NCBI GenBank assembly: GCA_023461435.1
Contig: JAEYLC010000034.1
Span: 186,001-250,000 of the forward strand
DNA: 64,000 nt
Direction of reading: 5' to 3'
From: Bacillota bacterium
Lineage (GTDB): Bacteria > Bacillota > Clostridia > Christensenellales > SZUA-584
Under the pieces are notes generated by a model. The model was not told the origin of the DNA. It saw only the letters and a list, made by a program, of their open reading frames with translations, and made no database searches. Every line of letters starts with the position of its first letter. The stretch's first letter is position 1. This document shows positions 24,417 through 33,774 of the stretch, piece by piece. The position numbers and the translations under genes were made by a program.

Positions 24417-24451
24417 TTGCATTTTTATGCATTTTAATGTATATTTATAAA
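24417..24451 (+). promoter_or_regulatory. argC promoter overlapped by two ARG boxes
   Basis: TGCATTTTTATGCA (24418-24431) fits the ARG box core TGNATWWWWATNCA exactly; TGTATATTTATAAA (24438-24451) fits with one mismatch, six bases further on. The promoter TTGCAT (24417-24422), 17 bases, TATATT (24440-24445) is covered by both boxes. This is the arrangement for arginine-dependent repression by ArgR/AhrC, which is not encoded here. Confidence 0.8.
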
Positions 24452-24477
24452 TAGTTAATATAAGGAGGCGGTCATAA

Positions 24478-25509
24478 GTGGTTAAAGTCAGCGTCGTGGG
24501 CGCGACGGGATATGCGGGCGCGGAGCTCATGCGGCTGCTCGCAGCGCACAAAGAGGTAAAAATCGTGCATGCCGCATCAAAAAGCTATGCGGGGCAAAAC
24601 TTAAGCGCGGTTTATCCAAGCTTTGCAGGCTGCGATATGATTCTCGATGATTTGGAGCTTGAAACATTCTCAAAGGACAGCGACATCGTGTTCACGTGTC
24701 TGCCGCACGGCACATCAGCCGAGGCGGCAGCCGTGCTGCTCAGAGGCGGCGCGCGCGTGATCGATCTGTCCGGAGATTTTCGATATAAGGACGCGGATGT
24801 TTACGAGGCGTGGTACAAAATACCGCATGGCGCGAAGGAGCTGTTACCCGAAAGCGTATACGGCATGTCTGAGATATACCGCGCTCAGATCGCGGCGGCC
24901 AGACTGATCGGCAACCCGGGCTGCTACACCACCTGCTCTATTCTCGCGCTGTATCCGCTGCTGAAAGCGGGTGTGATCGATCATACCGGTATCATCATTG
25001 ACGCGAAATCGGGCGTGAGCGGTGCGGGGCGCGGCGAAAAGCTCGTCAACGCGTTCTGCGAGGTGGATGAATCCGTGAAGGCGTACAGTGTCGCGACACA
25101 CCGCCATACCTCCGAGATCGAGCAGGAGCTCTCATTTGCGGCGGGTCAGCCGGTGGTGCTCTCGTTCACGCCGCATCTGGTGCCCATAAAGCGCGGCATT
25201 ATCTCCACGATCTACGCGGCTCCCAAAGCCGGCGTCACCGAGGCGGATATTAAGGACGCATACGCGATGTATAAGGATGAGCCGTTTGTGAAAATTTATG
25301 ACGGGTCGCTGCCCGAGATCAAGCATGTGAACGGCAGCAACAATTTGGGGCTCGGGTTTGTGCTCGACAAGCGCGCGGGACGCCTCGTGGTCGTAGCGTG
25401 CCTTGATAACCTGATCAAGGGCGCGGCGGGGCAGGCCGTGCAGAATATGAACATCATGTGCGGCTTCGAGGAGACCGAAGGATTAAGCAAAATTGGATGG
25501 TATTTATAA
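24478..25509 (+). CDS. argC: N-acetyl-gamma-glutamyl-phosphate reductase
   Basis: A 343-residue enzyme, normal length for ArgC. It reduces N-acetylglutamyl phosphate to the semialdehyde with NADPH, third step of arginine synthesis. The nucleotide loop GATGYAGAELMRLL (8-21) and the catalytic Cys149 in GNPGCY are clear, as is the SGVSGAGRG loop. Start is GTG 24478 after AAGGAGG. First gene of argC-argB-argD-carB-argF, under the ARG boxes; argB starts one base after the stop. Confidence 0.97.
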   Translation: MVKVSVVGATGYAGAELMRLLAAHKEVKIVHAASKSYAGQNLSAVYPSFAGCDMILDDLELETFSKDSDIVFTCLPHGTSAEAAAVLLRGGARVIDLSGDFRYKDADVYEAWYKIPHGAKELLPESVYGMSEIYRAQIAAARLIGNPGCYTTCSILALYPLLKAGVIDHTGIIIDAKSGVSGAGRGEKLVNAFCEVDESVKAYSVATHRHTSEIEQELSFAAGQPVVLSFTPHLVPIKRGIISTIYAAPKAGVTEADIKDAYAMYKDEPFVKIYDGSLPEIKHVNGSNNLGLGFVLDKRAGRLVVVACLDNLIKGAAGQAVQNMNIMCGFEETEGLSKIGWYL

Positions 25510-25510
25510 T

Positions 25511-26374
25511 ATGGATAAGTTCTTTGAAAAAGCGAATACACTGATCGAGGCGCTGCCGTATATCCGGCGGCTCTCGGGCAAAACGGTGGTCATCAAATAC
25601 GGCGGCGCGGCGATGCTCTCAACGGAGCTGTCCGAGAAGATCATGCAGGACATCACGCTGTTAAAATACGTGGGCATGAACCCGATCGTGGTGCACGGCG
25701 GCGGCGGCGACATCAACAAGATGCTCAAGCTGTATGATATAGAGCCCGAGTTTCACAATGGCCTGCGCGTGACGGACTCGCAGACGATGGACGTGGTGCA
25801 GATGGTGTTGATGGGCAAGATCAACAAGGACATCGTTTCTCACCTTGGCATCGCGGGCGCGAAGGCAATCGGCCTTTGCGGCAAGGACGCGGGGCTCATC
25901 AAAGCCGAGAAGATGCTCGCGGACGACGGCTATGACCTAGGGCATGTGGGCAGAATCACCGAGATCAACACGAAGCTGCTAAACACGCTCGCGATGGATG
26001 AGTACATCCCCGTGATCGCGCCGATCGGCGTGGGTGAGAACGGCGAGAGCTTCAACATCAACGCGGATACGGTGGCGGGTGATATCGCCGCGGCGCTCAG
26101 CGCGGAAAAGCTGATGTTTTTAACGGACATCGACGGCATCCGCAGTGACCCCAGTGATCCGTCCACGCTCGTTTACGAGATATCGATCGACGAGATATAC
26201 GGGTATATCAACAAGGGCGTGATATCGGGCGGCATGCTGCCCAAGGTGGAAGGCTGCATCAAGGCGATCAAAAGCGGCGTGAAGCGCACGCATATACTGA
26301 ATGGCACGATTCCGCATCCGATACTGCTTGAGATATTCACGGACACCGGTATCGGCACGATGGTAAGGGAGTAA
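25511..26374 (+). CDS. argB: Acetylglutamate kinase
   Basis: A 287-residue amino acid kinase that phosphorylates N-acetylglutamate. KTVVIKYGGAAM, NPIVVHGGGGDINKML, the GLRVTD loop and LTDIDGIRSDPSD are the family's ATP- and substrate-binding blocks. Start is 25511, one base after the argC stop; no strong ribosome site is visible, so translation probably depends on argC. The N-terminal helix before the kinase core suggests the hexameric, arginine-inhibited type, which is an inference. argD begins 4 bases after. Confidence 0.97.
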   Translation: MDKFFEKANTLIEALPYIRRLSGKTVVIKYGGAAMLSTELSEKIMQDITLLKYVGMNPIVVHGGGGDINKMLKLYDIEPEFHNGLRVTDSQTMDVVQMVLMGKINKDIVSHLGIAGAKAIGLCGKDAGLIKAEKMLADDGYDLGHVGRITEINTKLLNTLAMDEYIPVIAPIGVGENGESFNINADTVAGDIAAALSAEKLMFLTDIDGIRSDPSDPSTLVYEISIDEIYGYINKGVISGGMLPKVEGCIKAIKSGVKRTHILNGTIPHPILLEIFTDTGIGTMVRE

Positions 26375-26378
26375 GCTC

Positions 26379-27569
26379 ATGAAGACGCAGGATATTGCGA
26401 AGCTCGATGAAAAGTACTACAGCCCCGTGTTCGGGCAGCGCTTGCCCGTCAGCTTTGTGAAGGGCGAGGACGTTTATCTGATCGACAACGAGGGAAAGCG
26501 CTACACCGATTTTCTTTCGGGTATCGCGGTGAATTGCTTTGGCTATTCGGACGAGGGGCTCAAAAAGACGCTCTGCGACACCGTGAACAGCCTCATGCAT
26601 ACGAGCAACTATTTTTACAATGAAACGCAGGCGAAGCTGGCCCAGCGGCTCTGCGAAGCCACGGGCTACGACAATGTGTTTCTCGGAAACAGCGGCGCGG
26701 AGGCCGTCGAAGGCGCTTTGAAGCTTGCGCGCAAGATCCATTTTGCCGCGGAGGCGCCGCGCGCCGAGGTGATCACCATGCAGGGCAGTTTTCACGGGCG
26801 CACGCTCGCGACGCTGGCCGCCACCGGGCAGGAACGGTTCCACATCCCGTATGAGCCGCTGATGCCTGAATTCACGCATGTGCCGCCGAACGACATCGAG
26901 GCGCTTGAAGCGGCTGTGAGCGAAAAGACGGCAGCAGTGCTGATTGAACCCATCATGGGCGAGGGCGGCGTGATTCCGATGACAAGCGGCTACTATCAGG
27001 CCGTGCGGCGTGTTTGTGACAAGCACGGCGCGCTGATGATCGCCGATGAGATACAGACGGGCATGGGGCGTACGGGTGCATTGCTCGCGTCTCCGGCGCT
27101 CGGCGCAAGCCCCGATATCGTGGTGCTCGCAAAATCCCTGGGCGCGGGCGTGCCGATCGGCGCGTTCCTCGCGCGCGGCAAAGCGGCGAAAGCGTTCGCC
27201 GTGGGAGACCACGGCTCCACATTCGGCGGCAATTATCTCGCCTGCGCGGCGGCCTATTATGTGGTGAGCAAGCTGCTCGATACCGATATCCTTAAGCATG
27301 TGGAGGAAACGGGCGCATATTTTAAGGATCAGCTGCTGGCGCTCAAGGACGGCTGCCCGGCCATACTTGAGGTGCGGGGCAGCGGCTTGATGCTCGGGCT
27401 GGATCTCGGTATGTCCGTGTCGGCGCTGGAAATGAAAAAGAAGCTCTTAAGCGAAGGTTTTGTATCGGCGACGGCGGGCGCGAACGTGCTGCGGTTTCTG
27501 CCGCCGTACGTGATACAAAAAACGCATATCGACAGCCTTATTGAAACGCTGAAAAAACTGCTTGCATAA
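26379..27569 (+). CDS. argD: Acetylornithine aminotransferase
   Basis: A 396-residue class III PLP aminotransferase. The PLP lysine is Lys252 (VVLAKSLGAG), with Asp223 in IADEIQTGMGRTG and the phosphate loop NSGAEAVEGALKLAR. It converts N-acetylglutamate semialdehyde to N-acetylornithine and may also serve lysine synthesis. Start context is GGGAGTAAGCTC. Within the arginine operon, it is followed 18 bases later by carB. A remaining step, removal of the acetyl group (argJ or argE), is not encoded in this operon. Confidence 0.96.
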   Translation: MKTQDIAKLDEKYYSPVFGQRLPVSFVKGEDVYLIDNEGKRYTDFLSGIAVNCFGYSDEGLKKTLCDTVNSLMHTSNYFYNETQAKLAQRLCEATGYDNVFLGNSGAEAVEGALKLARKIHFAAEAPRAEVITMQGSFHGRTLATLAATGQERFHIPYEPLMPEFTHVPPNDIEALEAAVSEKTAAVLIEPIMGEGGVIPMTSGYYQAVRRVCDKHGALMIADEIQTGMGRTGALLASPALGASPDIVVLAKSLGAGVPIGAFLARGKAAKAFAVGDHGSTFGGNYLACAAAYYVVSKLLDTDILKHVEETGAYFKDQLLALKDGCPAILEVRGSGLMLGLDLGMSVSALEMKKKLLSEGFVSATAGANVLRFLPPYVIQKTHIDSLIETLKKLLA

Positions 27570-27587
27570 TATCTCGGAGGATTTTCA

Positions 27588-30500
27588 ATGCCTAAGAGAG
27601 ATGATCTTAAAAAAATACTCGTGATCGGCTCCGGCCCGATCGTGATCGGCCAGGCGGCGGAGTTTGACTATTCGGGCACGCAGGCCTGCAAGGCGCTGCG
27701 CGAAGAAAACTACGAGGTCGTGCTGATCAATTCGAACCCCGCCACGATCATGACCGACGAGGAGATGGCCGACCGCGTCTACATCGAGCCCATCACGCTT
27801 GAAACGGTGAGCGCCATACTGCGACAGGAGCGCCCGCAGGGCATCATCGCCACACTGGGGGGGCAGACGGGGCTCAACATGGCCGTGGAGCTGGCGGACA
27901 GCGGCATACTCGATGAACTGGGTATCGAGCTGCTCGGCACGTCGCTGGAGTCCATCAAGCTCGCCGAAGACCGCGAGCTGTTCAAAGAGACGATGGAATC
28001 GATCGGCGAGAAGGTCGCGCGCAGCGTGATCGCGGGCTCTGTCGATGAAGCGGCAGAGTTTGCGAAGGACAACGGTTTTCCGATCATCATCCGCCCCGCG
28101 TACACGCTCGGCGGCACGGGCGGCGGCATCGCGCACAACATGGAGGAGCTCAAAAACATCACGGCGCAGGGCCTTTCCTTCTCGATGATCGGGCAGGTGC
28201 TGCTCGAACAGAGCGTCGCCGGATACAAAGAGATCGAATACGAAGTGATGCGTGACGCGAAGGACAACTGCATCGTGGTCTGCAACATGGAGAACATCGA
28301 CCCGGTGGGCATCCATACGGGCGACAGCATCGTGGTCGCGCCGTCGCAGACGCTCTCGGACAAGGAATATCAGATGCTGCGCAGCGCGTCGATCAAGATC
28401 ATCCGCGCGCTCAAAATCAAGGGCGGCTGCAATGTGCAGTACGCGCTGAATCCCGATACCTACGATTATGTGGTGATCGAGGTGAACCCGCGCGTGAGCC
28501 GGTCTTCCGCGCTCGCGTCCAAAGCGACGGGGTACCCGATCGCGCGGGCCGCGGCCAAGATCGCGGTGGGCTTCGGGCTCGATGAGATCACGAATCCGAT
28601 CACGGGCGAAACGTGCGCCTGCTTCGAACCCGCGCTCGACTATGTGGTGACCAAGGTGCCGCGCTGGCCTTTTGACAAGTTCGTGACCGCGACGCGTACG
28701 CTCGGCACACAGATGAAGGCGACGGGCGAGGTGATGGCGATCGGCCGCAACATTGAGGAATCGCTGCTCAAAGCGATCGACAGCCTCGATGTGAAGCTCG
28801 ATTACCAGCTCGGCATGCTGAGCATCTCAAAGTGGAGCAACGAGGAAATTGAAAACTCGCTCAAAAACCCCGATGACGAGCGCATTTTCGTGGTTTCCGA
28901 GGCGCTGATGCGCGGCTATTCGGTCGACCGGATATTTGAGATCACGAAAATCGATAAGTTCTTCATCAGCAAGCTTAAGAACATCGTGACGATCGCGCTG
29001 GAGCTTAAAGACTGCACGATCGACACGCTGAGCGTGGAGCTGCTTAAAAAATGCAAGAAATACGGTTTTGGCGACAGCTATATCGCGAACCTTCTCGGTA
29101 CGCAGGAAGCCGCCGTGAAGGCGTTGCGCATCGCGCTTGACATCAGGCCGACATATAAGATGGTGGATACCTGCGCGGGCGAGTTTGAGGCTAGAACGCC
29201 GTACTATTATTCGTGCTACGACGGCGCCGACGAGGCGCGCGACAGCGGCCGCAAAAAGGTCGTCGTGCTCGGCAGCGGGCCGATCCGTATCGGTCAGGGC
29301 ATCGAGTTCGACTACTGCTCGGTGCATTCGGTACTCGCGCTGAAAAGCCTCGGGTATGAGTCGATCATTATCAACTCGAATCCCGAGACGGTATCGACCG
29401 ACTTTGACACCTCCGACAAGCTCTATTTTGAGCCGCTCACGCGCGAATGCGTGCTCGACGTGATACAGCGCGAAAAGCCCGTAGGCGTGGTCGTGCAGTT
29501 CGGCGGCCAGACGGCGATCAATCTTGCCGCGCCGCTCGCGAAGGTGGGCGTGAACATACTCGGCACATCGGTGGACGGCATTGACCGCGCGGAGGACAGG
29601 GACCGCTTTTTGAAGGCGCTCCAAAAGCTCGGCATCCCGCTGCCTGCGGGCGCGACGGCGTTTTCGATCAGCAGCGCGATCGCCATTGCGGAGCGCATCG
29701 GTTTTCCGGTGCTCGTACGCCCGTCGTATGTGCTCGGCGGGCGCGCCATGGAGATCGTTTACAACACGAAGGAGCTCGAGGAATACATGCTCGCCGCGGC
29801 CAAGATCACGCCCGAGCATCCGGTGCTGATCGACAAATACGTGCTCGGTAAAGAGGTAGAGATCGACGGCATCTGCGACGGCACCGACGCGCTGATCGTC
29901 GGCGTGATGGAGCATATCGAACGCGCGGGCGTACATTCGGGCGACAGCTTCGCGGTGTATCCGTCGCAGCATATCCCCGCCGAAACAAAAAGAACGATCG
30001 TGGACTACGCGATACGCATCGGGCTTGAACTCGGCATTAAAGGGCTGTACAACATACAGTTCGTGATTGACAGCGAGGGCAAGGTGTACGTGCTCGAGGT
30101 CAACCCCCGTGCGAGCCGCACCGTGCCGATACTCTCCAAGGTCACGGGCGTGCCGATGGTGGCGCTCGCCACGCGCATCATGATGGGCGAAACGCTCAAA
30201 GCCATGGGGTATCAGACGGAGCTCCATAAGGAAAGCCGGTTGGTCACGGTCAAAGCGCCCGTGTTTTCGTTCTCGAAGCTGACCACGGTGGATATTTTCC
30301 TCGGGCCCGAGATGAAATCGACGGGCGAGGTGATGGGCACCGATCTCACATTCCTCGCGGCGCTCAAAAAGGCGTTCGTGGCGTCCGGCATGAAGCCGCC
30401 AAGGGCTGACAGGCCGATACTGTTCTCAATCACCGACCGCGACAAGGAGGAAGCGCTGGCCTTCGCGCGGCAGATGAAGAATATGGGCTTTGCGATCGCG

Positions 30501-30791
30501 TGCACTGACAAAACGTACGGTTACTTTAAGTCGGAGGGGCTCGATTGCTCGCTTGTGAGCAAAGACGATGTGGTGCTTGCGCTCAAGGACAAGAAGATAT
30601 CGATGGTGATCAACACGCCGACGCGCGGAAAGCTCTCCGACAGGCTCGGGTTTATGCTCCGGCGGACGGCGATGGAATTCAACGTGCCGTGCATCACGTC
30701 GATGGATACGCTCGGCGCGATGCTCTCCGTCATGACGGCTGAAAAAATAGAGGAACACCATATCCCGCTCGGGGACTATTTGAAATATTGA
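27588..30791 (+). CDS. carB: Carbamoyl-phosphate synthase large subunit
   Basis: A 1067-residue protein, full length for CarB. Two homologous ATP-grasp halves are seen: residues 1-~400 (KKILVIGSGPIVIGQAAEFDYSG, GGQTGLNMAVEL) and ~550-930 (VVLGSGPIRIGQGIEFDYCS, GGQTAINLAAPL), an oligomerisation region between them and a C-terminal MGS-like regulatory domain. It makes carbamoyl phosphate from bicarbonate, ammonia and 2 ATP; ammonia comes from the small subunit CarA. carA is not adjacent, which is unusual, so the glutaminase subunit must be elsewhere. AGGATTTTCA precedes the ATG. Confidence 0.97.
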   Translation: MPKRDDLKKILVIGSGPIVIGQAAEFDYSGTQACKALREENYEVVLINSNPATIMTDEEMADRVYIEPITLETVSAILRQERPQGIIATLGGQTGLNMAVELADSGILDELGIELLGTSLESIKLAEDRELFKETMESIGEKVARSVIAGSVDEAAEFAKDNGFPIIIRPAYTLGGTGGGIAHNMEELKNITAQGLSFSMIGQVLLEQSVAGYKEIEYEVMRDAKDNCIVVCNMENIDPVGIHTGDSIVVAPSQTLSDKEYQMLRSASIKIIRALKIKGGCNVQYALNPDTYDYVVIEVNPRVSRSSALASKATGYPIARAAAKIAVGFGLDEITNPITGETCACFEPALDYVVTKVPRWPFDKFVTATRTLGTQMKATGEVMAIGRNIEESLLKAIDSLDVKLDYQLGMLSISKWSNEEIENSLKNPDDERIFVVSEALMRGYSVDRIFEITKIDKFFISKLKNIVTIALELKDCTIDTLSVELLKKCKKYGFGDSYIANLLGTQEAAVKALRIALDIRPTYKMVDTCAGEFEARTPYYYSCYDGADEARDSGRKKVVVLGSGPIRIGQGIEFDYCSVHSVLALKSLGYESIIINSNPETVSTDFDTSDKLYFEPLTRECVLDVIQREKPVGVVVQFGGQTAINLAAPLAKVGVNILGTSVDGIDRAEDRDRFLKALQKLGIPLPAGATAFSISSAIAIAERIGFPVLVRPSYVLGGRAMEIVYNTKELEEYMLAAAKITPEHPVLIDKYVLGKEVEIDGICDGTDALIVGVMEHIERAGVHSGDSFAVYPSQHIPAETKRTIVDYAIRIGLELGIKGLYNIQFVIDSEGKVYVLEVNPRASRTVPILSKVTGVPMVALATRIMMGETLKAMGYQTELHKESRLVTVKAPVFSFSKLTTVDIFLGPEMKSTGEVMGTDLTFLAALKKAFVASGMKPPRADRPILFSITDRDKEEALAFARQMKNMGFAIACTDKTYGYFKSEGLDCSLVSKDDVVLALKDKKISMVINTPTRGKLSDRLGFMLRRTAMEFNVPCITSMDTLGAMLSVMTAEKIEEHHIPLGDYLKY

Positions 30792-30807
30792 ATGAGGTGA
30801 CGATACA

Positions 30808-31767
30808 ATGATTGATTTATTGAGCTACCAGCCCCAAAAAGAATTCGCGCAGAAGCATTTGCTGCGCCTGTCCGATTACACGCCGGATGAGATATTACAG
30901 GTATTAAGCCTTGCGCTCAAGCTCAAAAAGCAGCTCAAAGAAGGGCTGCGTCCGCCGCTGCTCGCGGGCAAAATACTCGCGATGATATTCACGAAGAGCT
31001 CCACCAGAACGCGCGTGTCTTTCGAGGCGGGCGTGTATCAGCTCGGCGGCACGGCGCAGTTTTTGAGCAGCAACGATATTCAGCTCGGACGCGGCGAGCC
31101 GATCAGCGATACGGCGCAGGTGCTCTCGCGCATGGTGGACGGCATCATGATACGGACGTTCAAGCAGAGGGACGTGGAGGATCTCGCCAAATACGGCACG
31201 ATCCCGGTCATCAACGGCTTGACCGATCTGCTGCACCCGTGCCAGATACTCGCCGACCTCATGACGTATTACGAGCACAAGGGCAGCTTTAAGGGCAAGC
31301 TCGCGTTCATCGGCGACGGTAACAATGTCGCGAACTCGCTGCTGGTGGGCTGCGGCAAGCTCGGCCTTGATATGACGCTCGCGTGCCCTCAAGGGTTTGA
31401 GCCGGACGCGGGCGTGCTCGCGGCGGCCAAAGAAGCTGCGGCGCAGAGCGGCGCGAAACTGGTGATCACGCACGACCCGGCTGAAGCCGCCGACGGCGCG
31501 GACGCGGTGTATACCGACGTGTGGGCGAGCATGGGTCAGGAGAGCGGCGCGACGGACAAATACAAGCATTTCACAGATTATCAGGTGAACGAAAAGCTTA
31601 CGGCACACTGCAGCAAGGACTATATCTTTCTGCACTGTCTGCCCGCGCACAGGGGCGAGGAGGTCACACCCGATGTGATCGACGGGCCGCACAGCGTGGT
31701 GTTTGACGAGGCTGAGAACCGCCTGCACGCGCAGAAAGCCGTGATGGCACTGCTGATGGGCAAGTAA
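30808..31767 (+). CDS. argF: Ornithine carbamoyltransferase
   Basis: A 319-residue transcarbamoylase. STRTR (carbamoyl phosphate binding, about 68-72), HPCQILADLMT and the ornithine-binding HCLPAHRG are all intact. It joins ornithine and carbamoyl phosphate to form citrulline. Position right after carB places the producer and user of carbamoyl phosphate together. ATGAGGTGACGATACA precedes the ATG. It is the last gene of the operon; argG and argH for the final steps are not in the window, and a repeat island follows. Confidence 0.96.
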   Translation: MIDLLSYQPQKEFAQKHLLRLSDYTPDEILQVLSLALKLKKQLKEGLRPPLLAGKILAMIFTKSSTRTRVSFEAGVYQLGGTAQFLSSNDIQLGRGEPISDTAQVLSRMVDGIMIRTFKQRDVEDLAKYGTIPVINGLTDLLHPCQILADLMTYYEHKGSFKGKLAFIGDGNNVANSLLVGCGKLGLDMTLACPQGFEPDAGVLAAAKEAAAQSGAKLVITHDPAEAADGADAVYTDVWASMGQESGATDKYKHFTDYQVNEKLTAHCSKDYIFLHCLPAHRGEEVTPDVIDGPHSVVFDEAENRLHAQKAVMALLMGK

Positions 31768-31784
31768 TTAATGGAATCCGTTTT

Positions 31785-31865
31785 GGACCTGTGAACTCCC
31801 TCCGTCAATTGCCGGGTTAAAATCCGCCAATTGCCACCTCCCTCTTGGAGGGAGGCAAAGGTACC
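31785..31865. repeat. Intergenic repeat-like block with inverted CTCCCTC/GAGGGAG motif
   Basis: AACTCCCTCCGTCAATTGCC, a second CAATTGCC, and CACCTCCCTCTTGGAGGGAG with a small hairpin CTCCCTC-TTG-GAGGGAG. Such blocks recur between genes in related bacteria, from memory; only one copy is visible here. Confidence 0.4.
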
Positions 31866-31907
31866 GCGAATGCATGGGTGCCATTATGAAACAAATAGCC
31901 CGCGAAT

Positions 31908-32190
31908 CGTAGGGAATGACCCCCGTGTCATTCCGCAAAAAGGCACGAAATATCCTGTCAAGGCACGTCAAGGATGTCGTGCCCTACAACTAAAATTCTT
32001 GTATGAATCGTAGGGAATGACCCCCGTGTCATTCCGCAAAAAGGCACGAAATATCCTGTCAAAGCACGTCAGGGATGTCGTACCCTACAAATGGAATTCA
32101 TGTGTGAACTGGTAGGGAATGACCCCCGTGTCATTCCGCAAAAGGCACGCAATATCCTGTCAAGGCGCGTCAGGGATGCCGCGCTCTACG
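31908..32190 (+). repeat. Three tandem copies of a ~101-bp repeat
   Basis: TAGGGAATGACCCCCGTGTC starts at 31910, 32011 and 32113, so the period is 101-102 bases. Each unit holds a GGAATGAC...GTCATTCC hairpin, GGCACG-AATATCCTGTCAA and a CCCTAC that is inverted relative to the opening GTAGGG. Copies differ by a few bases; the third is most diverged at its end. Noncoding; the unit ends about 20 bases before the GNAT start. Confidence 0.9.
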
Positions 32191-32210
32191 GGCGCGAGAA
32201 GGTAAACGTT

Positions 32211-32732
32211 ATGATGGAGAGTATCGTATTTAAAAAAGCCACAGCTGCCGACCTTGTTGATATCAAGCGCGTGACGCGCAAGGCGTTCACCGATTACGCG
32301 CGTGAGATACGCCGCGAGGAAAACGTGGCCGCGCTGCATGAGACGGACGACGAAATACTGCGCGATATCCGCGACAAACACGTGTACCTGTGTGAGGTGG
32401 ACGGCGGGGTGGCGGGCAGCGTGCGCTTCGAGGTGCTCAAGGACGGCATCGCATATCTGTCGCGCCTCGCGGTGGACCCCGAATTTCAGTCGCTTGGCAT
32501 CGGCGGGCTGCTGCTCGAGAAGGTGCGCCGCGAATGCGTCACACTTGGCGTGCGTGCGATCGCGTTGCACACGGCCAGCCGCATGCGTTCCTCGGTCGCG
32601 TTTTATCTGAAGAACGGCTATTATATCCATTCGATCACGCGCGACAAAGCGTATATCCGCGCCTTTATGGTCAACGAGCTCACTGAGATGGATGAGCTGT
32701 TTGACTACGAAAGCATAGTCGGGAAGAGATAG
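32211..32732 (+). CDS. GNAT family N-acetyltransferase
   Basis: A 173-residue acetyltransferase with the acetyl-CoA motif LAVDPEFQSLGIGGLLLEKV and the C-terminal SSVAFYLKNGYYIHSITRD. Start at 32211 follows GAGAAGG; the open frame continues upstream only because it runs through the tandem repeat, and that part is not coding. The acceptor is unknown. It is monocistronic, with a terminator at 32761. Confidence 0.88.
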   Translation: MMESIVFKKATAADLVDIKRVTRKAFTDYAREIRREENVAALHETDDEILRDIRDKHVYLCEVDGGVAGSVRFEVLKDGIAYLSRLAVDPEFQSLGIGGLLLEKVRRECVTLGVRAIALHTASRMRSSVAFYLKNGYYIHSITRDKAYIRAFMVNELTEMDELFDYESIVGKR

Positions 32733-32760
32733 CAGATCGTTTTCCTTAATATTCCCCAAA

Positions 32761-32816
32761 AAGCGTTGCCTTCTTTGTCACAATGTGTATACAATGAAGG
32801 CGGCGCTTGTTTTTAT
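32761..32816 (+). terminator. Intrinsic terminator after the GNAT gene
   Basis: AAGCGTTGCCTTC pairs with GAAGGCGGCGCTT (two G-U pairs) across a ~22-base loop, followed by GTTTTTATTT. Confidence 0.6.
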
Positions 32817-32870
32817 TTCCAAGGCTTTTATAACACAGCTTAGCGAACCTTTTTAATAAGGATGCGTGAA

Positions 32871-33308
32871 ATGAAAATATTCATTGAAGAGCCGAGAGCG
32901 GGCGAAGAGGATCAGGTTATCATACGCTGCCGGCAGATGAGCAGGGAACTGCTGCAGTTCATCAACAATCTCAAAACGCAAAAGCCCAATATCGTCGGGC
33001 TAAGTGGCAGCGATATCCACCGCCTTGACATCGACGATATCTATTACTTTGAGGCCGTGGATAACAAGGTCTTTATCTATTGCCGTGAAAAAGTATTCGA
33101 GAGCAAATACAAGCTATATGAGGTGGAAGAGCTGCTTGCGGGCGGTGATTTTCTGCGCGTATCGAAATCGGCCATACTCAATCTGCAGAGAATTACATTT
33201 TTGAGCCCAGCGTACAGCGGCCGCTTGGAAGCAGCGCTTGACAACGGCGAGAAGATCATTATATCAAGACAATATGTGACCGATCTTAAAAAGAAACTTA
33301 TGCTGTAG
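32871..33308 (+). CDS. LytTR-family DNA-binding regulator (second copy)
   Basis: A 145-residue protein with a C-terminal LytTR domain: DIDDIYYFEAVDNKVFIYC, the YKLYEVEELL helix, FLRVSKSAILNLQRI and DNGEKIIISRQYVTDLKKKL. No receiver domain. Start at 32871 is preceded by AAGGATGCGTGA. It is clearly homologous to the protein at 1278-1733 and is likewise followed by a DUF3021 gene, 15 bases on. It probably controls the adjoining ABC exporter, near which a direct repeat (33808-33836) lies. Confidence 0.92.
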   Translation: MKIFIEEPRAGEEDQVIIRCRQMSRELLQFINNLKTQKPNIVGLSGSDIHRLDIDDIYYFEAVDNKVFIYCREKVFESKYKLYEVEELLAGGDFLRVSKSAILNLQRITFLSPAYSGRLEAALDNGEKIIISRQYVTDLKKKLML

Positions 33309-33323
33309 AAAGGAAGGACGCAG

Positions 33324-33761
33324 ATGATTAACCGGCTAAGAAGTTTATTGCAATTGTTTTTGCTGATTACAGCGGGAACGGTCATTTCCGCCACGGTTTT
33401 TTGCACAATATTCTTTCAGGATATCACATTTGGCATAGACCTTTTATGGCAGCTGGTAGCGGTGGCTATTTTTTGCACCGTACCCTGTTTAATCTTTTAT
33501 TCAAAAAAAGAGCTCTCAAAAAAGTCTATGCTGATAAGGCAAATCATTCATCTTTGCGTGACACTCACCATACTGATATTCTTTGCTTACTTTTGGACGT
33601 GGATTGATGTGGGAAGCATCATTCAACCGCTCGTTTTCGTGGCGTTGGTGTCCGTCGTTTATGTGATCGTGGCCTTTTTCGCTTATCAGGTTGATAAGAT
33701 GACGGCAAAGCAGCTTAACGAAAGATTGCAAAAGTTCAAACAACAAAATACAGACGTATAA
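33324..33761 (+). CDS. DUF3021 family membrane protein (second copy)
   Basis: A 145-residue protein with four membrane helices (about 9-33, 40-58, 72-90, 97-117) and a charged C-terminal tail, matching DUF3021. AGAAAGGAAGGACGCAG precedes the ATG. It forms a pair with the LytTR gene upstream; by analogy with LytTR regulatory systems it may hold the regulator inactive at the membrane. A strong terminator follows. Confidence 0.85.
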   Translation: MINRLRSLLQLFLLITAGTVISATVFCTIFFQDITFGIDLLWQLVAVAIFCTVPCLIFYSKKELSKKSMLIRQIIHLCVTLTILIFFAYFWTWIDVGSIIQPLVFVALVSVVYVIVAFFAYQVDKMTAKQLNERLQKFKQQNTDV

Positions 33762-33774
33762 ACCTTGTCTTCTT

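Noticed and set aside
26337..27299. 320-codon minus frame opposite argD
   Set aside because: Shadow of argD; low-complexity composition and no recognisable domain.
28827..30227. 466-codon open frame on the minus strand inside carB
   Set aside because: It is opposite a fully conserved carB gene, has Arg/His-rich composition typical of an antisense shadow, and no ribosome site.
31908..32190. CRISPR array
   Set aside because: Three direct copies of 101 bp with no unique spacers and no cas genes.
32091..32210. N-terminal extension of the GNAT protein
   Set aside because: The extension is translated tandem repeat; a good start with ribosome site lies at 32211.
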